From NCBI GenBank assembly GCA_015491615.1, contig WFVN01000074.1, forward strand, positions 1 to 6,370: DNA of 6,370 nucleotides, given 5' to 3'. The notes under the pieces are model-generated. The model searched no databases. It was not told the DNA's origin and was given only the letters and a program-made list of their open reading frames with translations. This document shows positions 1 to 5,350 of the stretch, piece by piece. This DNA is from Gammaproteobacteria bacterium (GTDB lineage: Bacteria > Pseudomonadota > Gammaproteobacteria > S012-40). Position 1 is the stretch's first letter. The number at the start of each line of letters is the position of its first letter. Both the position numbers and the translations under genes were made by a program.

Positions 1-1
1 C

Positions 2-238
2 CCCCATAAGAAACCCCATCCGGCCCCCCTCCTCCATGCCGCCGAGCATTTCGCGCTTCCCCCCGAGACGGGCCTGATGGTGGGCGACTCCCGCCACGAC
101 GTGGAAGCGGCCCGCAACGCCGGCTTCCAGGTCGTGGCGGTCACTTACGGTTACAATCACGGCGAGGACATCCGCGCATCCCGGCCGGATGCGGTGGTGG
201 ACCGCCTGGATCAGATCCCGCCTCTGCTGCAGGCATGA
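2..238 (+). CDS. gph: Phosphoglycolate phosphatase, C-terminal part (5' end outside window)
   Basis: The visible 78 codons are the C-terminal third of a HAD-superfamily phosphatase. The family hydrolyses 2-phosphoglycolate to glycolate in the cytoplasm, clearing a product of DNA 3'-end repair or of photorespiratory-type metabolism. Two HAD signatures are visible: the motif III lysine in KKPHPAP (bases 8-28) and motif IV GDSRHD (bases 83-100), whose acidic residues bind Mg2+. The stretch AARNAGFQVVAVTYGYNHG is typical of Gph rather than of other HAD enzymes. The motif I nucleophile aspartate and the cap domain lie to the left of the window. The frame ends at TGA 236-238, 78 bases before the preferred trpE start, and gph next to trpE is a common gamma/betaproteobacterial arrangement. 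The HAD family is certain from the motifs; the Gph assignment is supported by the sequence flavour and the trpE neighbour. Confidence 0.88.
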   Translation, partial: PHKKPHPAPLLHAAEHFALPPETGLMVGDSRHDVEAARNAGFQVVAVTYGYNHGEDIRASRPDAVVDRLDQIPPLLQA

Positions 239-263
239 GTCCCCGCCGACCGCCCGGAGAGCG

Positions 264-320
264 ATGGCGGGACGATGGCTGAACCCCGTCCCCCGACCAT
301 CATCCCGGAGATTTCCATGA
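264..320 (+). CDS. Possible 18-codon leader ORF before trpE (speculative)
   Basis: A short frame starts at ATG 264, preceded by a GGAGAG ribosome-binding-like sequence at 256-261. It ends at TGA 318-320, which overlaps the preferred trpE ATG (317-319) as ATGA. The peptide reads MAGRWLNPVPRPSSRRFP and has a single Trp codon (276-278). ATGA overlaps are typical of translational coupling, so ribosomes ending here could feed trpE. It is not a classical trpL: there are no tandem Trp codons, and I see no attenuator hairpin plus T tract between it and trpE. In GC-rich DNA a frame this short can easily occur by chance. If trpE actually starts at 275, the small frame lies mostly inside trpE and is meaningless. 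Confidence 0.2.
   Translation: MAGRWLNPVPRPSSRRFP
307..310 (+). promoter_or_regulatory. Shine-Dalgarno sequence supporting the trpE start at 317
   Basis: GGAG lies 6 bases before ATG 317. The alternative in-frame ATG at 275 has only a weak GGCGGGA-like stretch upstream. The spacing, together with the family-typical N-terminus that begins at 317, decides the start call. Confidence 0.6.
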
Positions 321-1801
321 ACGAGACCGAATTCCGACGCCTGGCCCAGGCCGGTTACCAGCGCATCCCCCTCTGTCGGCGCCTGCTCGCCGACCGCGAC
401 ACTCCCCTCTCCGCCTATCTGAAACTGGCCGCCGGCCCCCGCAGCTACCTGCTGGAGTCGGTCCAAGGGGGGGAGAAATGGGGGCGCTATTCCATCATCG
501 GCCTGCCCGCCCGCGAGTGGCTCACGGTGACGGACGGCCAGACGACGGTCCACCAGGACGACGGCCACACGAAACCACTCCCCGGCGACCCACTGGCGGC
601 CATCGGCGATTATGCCACCCGCCTGCGCGTCCCCCAGCGCCCCGATCTGCCCCGCTTCACCGGCGGCCTGGTGGGTTATTTCGGTTACGATACCGTGCGT
701 TATATCGAGCCGCGCCTGGCCCACAACCCCAACTCCGACCCCCTGGGGACGCCGGACATCTTTCTCCTGCGCTCCGAGGAGGTGGCCGTGTTCGACAACC
801 TGGCCGGGCGCATCTACCTCATCACCCACGTGGATCCCCGCGAGGACGATGCCCATGCCCGCGGCATCGCTCGCCTGGACGCCCTGGAGGCCCGTCTGCG
901 CGCGCCGCTGCCAGCTCCATCACCTCCGCTCCCCGGCTCCCTGGAAGAGGCCGATTTCACTTCCCTCACTGGTCGCGAGGCATTCGAAGCGGCAGTGGAG
1001 CGGGCGCGCCGCTACATCATCGACGGCGACGCCATGCAGATCGTCCTCTCCCAGCGCCTGGTGGCCGACTTCCCCGCCGACCCCTTGGACCTCTACCGGG
1101 CCCTGCGTGCCACCAACCCCTCCCCCTACATGTATTTTCTCGACCTGGGGGGGTTCCACATCGTCGGCTCCTCACCGGAGATCCTCGTGCGCCTGGAGGA
1201 CGGCGAGGTCACCGTGCGCCCCATCGCCGGCACCCGCCGCCGGGGCCGCACCGAAGCCGAGGACCGGGCCCTGGAAGCGGAACTGCTGTCCGACCCCAAG
1301 GAGATCGCCGAGCACGTCATGCTCATCGACCTGGGGCGTAACGACGTGGGCAGAGTGGCCGAGATCGGCTCCGTGCGCCTCACCGAGAAGATGGTCATCG
1401 AGCGCTATTCGCACGTCATGCACATCGTCTCCAACGTCACCGGGCGCCTGCGCCCGGGCCTCGACGCCCTGGACGTGCTGCGCGCCACTTTCCCCGCCGG
1501 CACGGTGAGCGGCGCCCCCAAGGTGCGGGCGATGGAGATCATCGACGAACTGGAACCAGTGAAGCGGGGCATCTACGCCGGCGCGGTGGGCTATCTGGGC
1601 TGGTCCGGCAACATGGACACCGCCATCGCCATCCGCACCGCGGTGGTCAAGGACGGCCGCCTGCACCTGCAGGCCGGTGCCGGGCTGGTGTACGACTCGC
1701 AGCCGGAACTGGAATGGAAGGAGACCATGAACAAGGCACGGGCGGTGATCCAGGCGGCGCACCTGGCCTGCGCCGGGGTGGATCGGGGCGAGGACTGTTA
1801 A
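317..1801 (+). CDS. trpE: Anthranilate synthase component I
   Basis: With the TrpG glutaminase this enzyme converts chorismate and glutamine (or ammonia) to anthranilate, the first committed step of tryptophan synthesis, in the cytoplasm. From ATG 317 it is 494 residues, normal for TrpE. The N-terminal domain carries LLES (residues 45-48) and GGEKWGRYSIIG just after it, the region known to bind feedback-inhibiting tryptophan. The chorismate-binding domain shows SSPEILVR (about 285-292), PIAGTRRRG (302-310), HVMLIDLGRND (333-343), GTVSGAPK (395-402), and near the end AGAGLVYDSQPELEW, so all main catalytic blocks are intact. The LLES motif and the whole pattern favour TrpE over PabB. An upstream ATG at 275 would add 14 residues, but 317 has the better ribosome site and homologues as I remember them begin at the MN-x-x-EF position. 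No trpG follows: the next gene is convergent, so TrpG must be encoded elsewhere. Feedback inhibition by Trp is expected from the motif. Confidence 0.96.
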   Translation: MNETEFRRLAQAGYQRIPLCRRLLADRDTPLSAYLKLAAGPRSYLLESVQGGEKWGRYSIIGLPAREWLTVTDGQTTVHQDDGHTKPLPGDPLAAIGDYATRLRVPQRPDLPRFTGGLVGYFGYDTVRYIEPRLAHNPNSDPLGTPDIFLLRSEEVAVFDNLAGRIYLITHVDPREDDAHARGIARLDALEARLRAPLPAPSPPLPGSLEEADFTSLTGREAFEAAVERARRYIIDGDAMQIVLSQRLVADFPADPLDLYRALRATNPSPYMYFLDLGGFHIVGSSPEILVRLEDGEVTVRPIAGTRRRGRTEAEDRALEAELLSDPKEIAEHVMLIDLGRNDVGRVAEIGSVRLTEKMVIERYSHVMHIVSNVTGRLRPGLDALDVLRATFPAGTVSGAPKVRAMEIIDELEPVKRGIYAGAVGYLGWSGNMDTAIAIRTAVVKDGRLHLQAGAGLVYDSQPELEWKETMNKARAVIQAAHLACAGVDRGEDC

Positions 1802-1834
1802 AGAACGGGCCCGGCTGCGTCGGATTCTCGGCGC

Positions 1835-2368
1835 TCAGCCCTCCGCCGCCCGGCGGAACACCGTGCCGTGGCACCTGGGGCAGGGGGGGATACGGGCGGT
1901 GCGGGTGAAGTGCAGGCGCTCGCCGCAGGACACGCATTCCAGCACCCCCGGCCCGGTGACCTCGCCGGTGTGCCACTCGGCCATCTCCTGCAACTGCTCC
2001 TGGAACAGGATCAGCTCCACCCGCGACTGATCCACCGCCCGCTCGAACCACTCCAGGAACTCCTGTTCCAGGAGATTGAAATCCAGGGCGATCCAGTCCA
2101 CCAGCTCGCGCCCGGCCTCCTTCAGGTAATCGGCGGCGTGAAGCAGGTCGCGCTTCAGCCAGCGGCCCACCTGCTCCGCCTCCTCGCGGGTCAGCTCGCC
2201 CAGTTCCACCGCCTTTTCCTTGGCTCTTTCCAAGGCCGCGTGCAGGCGGGACTCGGTCTTTTCCCCCTTGCCCTCCTCGAGGGCGTGACGCACCCGTTCC
2301 AGCATGCGGTTGTAGCCGTGTACCAGACGGTCGTGCTCGTGGTCGTGCTGTTCTGGCTTCTCGGACAT
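1835..2368 (-). CDS. DUF1451 / YbeL-family coiled-coil and zinc-ribbon protein
   Basis: This encodes a 177-residue soluble protein with no signal peptide or membrane segment. Residues 1-135 are highly charged and predicted helical (Glu/Lys/Arg/Leu-rich, likely coiled coil), with the family-typical GELTREEAEQVGRWLKRDL stretch at about 57-75. The C-terminal part holds a zinc ribbon with C145-x2-C148 and C163-x2-C166, following WHTGEVTGPG (132-141). This architecture matches the DUF1451 family, whose E. coli member YbeL sits beside leuS in the same divergent orientation, so the synteny supports the call. The function is not established, and a role linked to leuS, lptE or holA is only a guess from position. 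The ATG start at 2368 is backed by AGGGG 5 bases upstream. The gene ends 33 bases from the convergent trpE. Confidence 0.9.
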   Translation of the reverse strand: MSEKPEQHDHEHDRLVHGYNRMLERVRHALEEGKGEKTESRLHAALERAKEKAVELGELTREEAEQVGRWLKRDLLHAADYLKEAGRELVDWIALDFNLLEQEFLEWFERAVDQSRVELILFQEQLQEMAEWHTGEVTGPGVLECVSCGERLHFTRTARIPPCPRCHGTVFRRAAEG

Positions 2369-2373
2369 GGGTT

Positions 2374-2378
2374 CCCCT
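2374..2378 (-). promoter_or_regulatory. Ribosome binding site of the zinc-ribbon gene
   Basis: On the minus strand AGGGG precedes ATG 2368 by 5 bases. This purine-rich site supports the chosen start. There is no competing in-frame start close by with a better site. Confidence 0.55.
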
Positions 2379-2392
2379 AAGGCGGTGATGGG

Positions 2393-2408
2393 CGCACGTG
2401 GGCGTGCG
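2393..2408. repeat. 6-bp inverted repeat in the divergent intergenic region
   Basis: CGCACG (2393-2398) and CGTGCG (2403-2408) are perfect inverted arms around a 4-base TGGG spacer, and a CACGTG palindrome (2395-2400) is nested inside. The repeat lies just left of the AT-rich promoter-like island. It could be an operator half-site pair or a small hairpin in the 5' leader of the minus-strand gene. A 6-bp stem in GC-rich DNA may also be chance. Confidence 0.35.
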
Positions 2409-2411
2409 GGT

Positions 2412-2417
2412 TAAAAT
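2412..2417 (+). promoter_or_regulatory. Probable -10 element of the leuS operon promoter
   Basis: TAAAAT stands out in an otherwise GC-rich 80-base gap and matches the sigma-70 -10 consensus at 5 of 6 positions. Transcription would begin about 25 bases before the leuS ATG at 2449. No good -35 box is seen 16-18 bases upstream (the sequence there is TGGGCG-like), so this promoter may need an activator, or the call may be wrong. The same island read on the minus strand gives a possible -10 for the zinc-ribbon gene. Confidence 0.4.
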
Positions 2418-2441
2418 AGCCCTTTTTCCCCGCCACATAAA
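2413..2441 (-). promoter_or_regulatory. Possible promoter of the zinc-ribbon gene, overlapping the leuS -10
   Basis: On the minus strand TTTATG (2441-2436) and TATTTT (2418-2413) are spaced by 17 bases, like weak -35 and -10 boxes. The -10 occupies the same bases as the candidate leuS -10, so polymerase could bind in only one direction at a time. The leader to ATG 2368 would be about 38 bases and would contain the inverted repeat at 2393-2408. This rests on pattern only. Confidence 0.25.
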
Positions 2442-2448
2442 GCGACCC

Positions 2449-4899
2449 ATGCACGAGCGATACGATCCGCAACAGGTGGAAGACGCGGTCCAGCGGCGCT
2501 GGTCCGAGACCCAGGCCTTCCGCGCCGTGGAAGACCCGGCACGCCCCGAGTTCTACTGCCTCTCCATGTTCCCCTACCCCTCTGGGCGCCTGCACATGGG
2601 ACACGTGCGCAACTACACCATCGGCGACGTCATCGCCCGCCACCAGCGCATGCTGGGACGCAACGTCCTCCAGCCCATGGGCTGGGACGCCTTCGGCCTG
2701 CCGGCGGAGAACGCCGCCATCAAACACGGCGTGCCGCCGGCGAAATGGACACGCGAGAACATCGACTACATGCGCGGCCAGCTCCGGCGCCTGGGCTTCG
2801 CCTACGACTGGAGCCGCGAGATCGCCACCTGCGACCCCGAGTACTACCGCTGGGAACAGTGGTTCTTCACCCGCCTGGTGGAGAAGGGCCTGGCCTACAA
2901 GAAGACCGCGCCGGTGAACTGGTGCCCCCACGACCAGACCGTGCTCGCCAACGAACAGGTCATCGACGGGCGCTGCTGGCGTTGCGACACGGAAGTGGTG
3001 CGGCGCGAGATTCCCCAGTGGTTCCTCAAGATCACCGCCTACGCCGACGAGCTGCTGGAGGGCCTCGACCGCCTCGACGGCTGGCCGGAGGCGGTGAAGG
3101 CCATGCAGCGCAACTGGATCGGCCGCTCCGAGGGCCTGGAGATCGACTTCCCGGTGGACGGGGAAGGCACCCTCACCGTCTTCACCACCCGCCCGGACAC
3201 CCTCATGGGCGTCACCTACCTGGTGGTGGCCGCCGAACACCCCTTGGCGCAGCGGGCGGCCGAGGGCAACCCCGAGCTGGCCGCCTTCATCGGCGAATGC
3301 CGCCGCACCCAGGTGGCCGAGGCGGCCCTGGAGACGATGGAGAAACGAGGCATGCCCACCGGCCTCACCGCCCGCCATCCCCTCACCGGCGAGGCGGTGC
3401 CCGTGTGGGTGGGCAACTACGTCCTCATGGGCTACGGCACCGGCGCGGTGATGGCCGTCCCCGCCCACGACCAGCGCGACTGGGAATTCGCCCGCCGCCA
3501 CGGCCTGCCCATGAAGCAGGTGGTCGCCCCCGCCGACGGCGCCCCCGTGGACCTCGACGCCGGCGCCTTCACCGACAAGGGCGTGCTGGTGGACTCCGGC
3601 CCCTTCACCGGCCTGGACTTCCAGGGCGCCTTCGAGGCCATCGCCCGCGCCCTGGAGGAGCAGGGCCTGGGGCGCCGACGGGTCAACTACCGCCTGCGCG
3701 ACTGGGGCATCTCCCGCCAACGCTACTGGGGCTGCCCCATCCCCATCGTCGAATGCCCCCGCTGCGGCTCCGTGCCGGTGCCCGACGACCAGCTCCCCGT
3801 GCGCCTGCCCGAGGACGTGGAACTCACCGGCGAGGGCTCGCCCCTGGCGCGCCTGCCCGAATTCGTCCACACCACCTGCCCGCGCTGCGGCGGCGAGGCA
3901 CGCCGGGAGACGGACACCTTCGACACCTTCATGGAATCCTCCTGGTACTACGCCCGCTTCGCCTGCGCCGACAACCACCGGGCCATGCTCGACGAGCGCG
4001 CCGACTACTGGCTGCCGGTGGACCAGTACATCGGCGGCATCGAGCACGCCATCCTCCACCTCCTGTACGCGCGCTTCTTCCACAAGCTCATGCGCGACTT
4101 CGGTCTGGTGCACTCGGACGAACCCTTCACCCGCCTCCTCACCCAGGGCATGGTGCTCAAGGACGGCGCCAAGATGTCCAAATCCAAGGGCAACACGGTG
4201 GACCCGCAGGCGATGATCGAACGCTTCGGTGCCGACACCGTGCGCCTGTTCATCATCTTCGCCGCCCCGCCCGAGCAGTCCCTGGAGTGGTCGGACGCCG
4301 GCGTGGAGGGGGCGCACCGCTTCCTCAAGCGCCTGTGGAAAGCGGTGCACGACCACGTCCAGGCCGGTCCCGCCCCGGCCCTGGACGTCGCCGCCCTGGA
4401 CAAGGACCAGAAGGCCCTGCGCCGCCTCACCCACCAGACCATCGCCAAGGCCGGCGACGACATCGGCCGGCGCCACGCCTTCAACACCGCCGTGGCCGCG
4501 GTCATGGAACTCATGAACGCCGTCGGCCGCCACCGGGGCGAGACCCCGCAGGACCGCGCCGTGCGCCAGGAGGCCCTGGAGGCGGCGGTCCTCCTCCTGG
4601 CCCCCATCACCCCCCACATCTGCCAGGTCCTGTGGGAGGCCCTGGGGCACGAGGGCCTGGTGGCCGACGCCCCCTGGCCCGAGGCCGAGGAGGCCGCCCT
4701 CGCCGCCGAGGAGATCACCCTCGCGGTGCAGGTGAACGGCAAGCGACGGGCGGAGATCACCGTCCCCGCGGGCGCCGACCGCGAGGCGGTGGAGGCCGCC
4801 GCCCTCGCCGACCCCAACGTCCAGCGCCACGTCCAGGGCAAGACGGTGCGCAAGGTCATCGTCGTCCCCGGGCGGCTGGTGAACATCGTGGTGGGCTGA
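2449..4899 (+). CDS. leuS: Leucyl-tRNA synthetase
   Basis: This class I aminoacyl-tRNA synthetase charges tRNA-Leu with leucine using ATP in the cytoplasm and hydrolyses mischarged products in an editing domain. From ATG 2449 it is 816 residues, a little shorter than the roughly 860 of E. coli and near the length of Bacillus LeuRS. Visible in order: PYPSGRLHMGH (42-52) containing the HIGH-type signature; a Cys-rich zinc module around WCPHDQTVLANEQ and CWRC (about 160-180); the CP1 editing domain with TTRPDT (246-251) and AVPAHDQRDW with Asp341, matching editing residues Thr252 and Asp345 of E. coli; RDWGISRQRYWGCP near 416-430; two CPRC pairs (436/439 and 477/480); TFDTFMESSWYY; KMSKS (575-579); and the C-terminal tRNA-contacting domain ending LVNIVVG. 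All catalytic and editing motifs are intact. The frame is open upstream to a GTG at 2398, but the family N-terminus (M-x-E-x-Y-x-P) begins at 2449. No strong Shine-Dalgarno precedes it. It is the first gene of a run with lptE and holA. Confidence 0.98.
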   Translation: MHERYDPQQVEDAVQRRWSETQAFRAVEDPARPEFYCLSMFPYPSGRLHMGHVRNYTIGDVIARHQRMLGRNVLQPMGWDAFGLPAENAAIKHGVPPAKWTRENIDYMRGQLRRLGFAYDWSREIATCDPEYYRWEQWFFTRLVEKGLAYKKTAPVNWCPHDQTVLANEQVIDGRCWRCDTEVVRREIPQWFLKITAYADELLEGLDRLDGWPEAVKAMQRNWIGRSEGLEIDFPVDGEGTLTVFTTRPDTLMGVTYLVVAAEHPLAQRAAEGNPELAAFIGECRRTQVAEAALETMEKRGMPTGLTARHPLTGEAVPVWVGNYVLMGYGTGAVMAVPAHDQRDWEFARRHGLPMKQVVAPADGAPVDLDAGAFTDKGVLVDSGPFTGLDFQGAFEAIARALEEQGLGRRRVNYRLRDWGISRQRYWGCPIPIVECPRCGSVPVPDDQLPVRLPEDVELTGEGSPLARLPEFVHTTCPRCGGEARRETDTFDTFMESSWYYARFACADNHRAMLDERADYWLPVDQYIGGIEHAILHLLYARFFHKLMRDFGLVHSDEPFTRLLTQGMVLKDGAKMSKSKGNTVDPQAMIERFGADTVRLFIIFAAPPEQSLEWSDAGVEGAHRFLKRLWKAVHDHVQAGPAPALDVAALDKDQKALRRLTHQTIAKAGDDIGRRHAFNTAVAAVMELMNAVGRHRGETPQDRAVRQEALEAAVLLLAPITPHICQVLWEALGHEGLVADAPWPEAEEAALAAEEITLAVQVNGKRRAEITVPAGADREAVEAAALADPNVQRHVQGKTVRKVIVVPGRLVNIVVG

Positions 4900-4900
4900 G

Positions 4901-5350
4901 GTGGGGCGCCTGGCCGCGGCCCTCGCCCTCGCCCTCCTCGCCGGTTGCGGCTTCCACCTGCGCGGCCACGGCCCTGCCGCCCTGGGCGTCGCAGGCGTGG
5001 CCCTCGACCCGGCCAGCCCCGAGGCCGCCCGCCGGGCCCTGGCGCGCGCCGGCCTTGCGAGCGCGCCGGACGCCCCCGTGCGCATCCGCATCCTCGCCTG
5101 GCGCACACAGCGGGAAGTGGTGAGCGTGGACGCGTCCGGCCGCCCCGAGGGCTATCGCCTGCACCTGCTCATCGACTACCGCCTCGAACGCGACGGGCAC
5201 CCGGAAGGCGGCATCCGGCGCCTGGATCTGTTCCGCGACTACCGCTCGCCGCCAGAGCAGGCCCTCGCCCGTGAAGACCAGGAGGCCCCCCTGCTCGCCG
5301 ACCTGTGGCGGGAGGCGGCGGCGCGCCTGGCCGCCGAGGCCGCCCCGTGA
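4901..5350 (+). CDS. lptE: LPS-assembly lipoprotein LptE (RlpB)
   Basis: LptE is an outer-membrane lipoprotein that plugs the LptD barrel and helps insert lipopolysaccharide into the outer leaflet. The 149-residue product begins with a short hydrophobic signal peptide ending in lipobox LAGC, with the lipidated cysteine at residue 16, followed by GFHLRG, the conserved start of mature LptE. The rest is compatible with the family fold, including LDLFRDYRSPPEQALAREDQE and a C-terminal helix. It is shorter than E. coli LptE (193) mainly because the disordered tail is missing; the core appears complete. The start is GTG at 4901, the only start codon after the in-frame stop at 4880-4882, and it lies 1 base after the leuS stop, implying translational coupling. 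Position between leuS and holA is the standard gammaproteobacterial arrangement. Sequence divergence is typical for this gene, so the call leans on the lipobox, the GFHLRG block and synteny together. Confidence 0.92.
   Translation: MGRLAAALALALLAGCGFHLRGHGPAALGVAGVALDPASPEAARRALARAGLASAPDAPVRIRILAWRTQREVVSVDASGRPEGYRLHLLIDYRLERDGHPEGGIRRLDLFRDYRSPPEQALAREDQEAPLLADLWREAAARLAAEAAP

Noticed and set aside
239..316. A classical trp attenuator before trpE
   Set aside because: There is no tandem Trp codon, no alternative hairpin pair and no terminator T tract in the 78-base gap.
1172..1762. A 196-codon minus-strand frame opposite trpE
   Set aside because: It is fully contained in the conserved chorismate-binding domain of trpE and shows no recognisable domain.
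1806..1813. Palindrome CGGGCCCG as a terminator between trpE and the zinc-ribbon gene
   Set aside because: It has no loop-forming spacer and no real T tract on either strand, so it does not make a convincing intrinsic terminator.
1843..1856. Small hairpin CCGCC-GCCC-GGCGG near the end of the zinc-ribbon gene
   Set aside because: The stem is only 5 bp, it lies inside coding sequence, it has no T tract, and it is easily explained by GC-rich codons.
2377..5106. A 909-codon open frame on the minus strand opposite leuS and lptE
   Set aside because: It mirrors strongly coding plus-strand genes with complete motifs. High third-position GC removes stop codons on the opposite strand, and the translation is a low-complexity Gly/Ala/Val/His-rich string without family features.
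2745..5123. A 792-codon frame on the plus strand overlapping leuS out of frame
   Set aside because: The product is Arg/Pro/Gly/His-rich, which is typical of a shifted frame in GC-rich DNA; leuS in the other frame has every expected motif.
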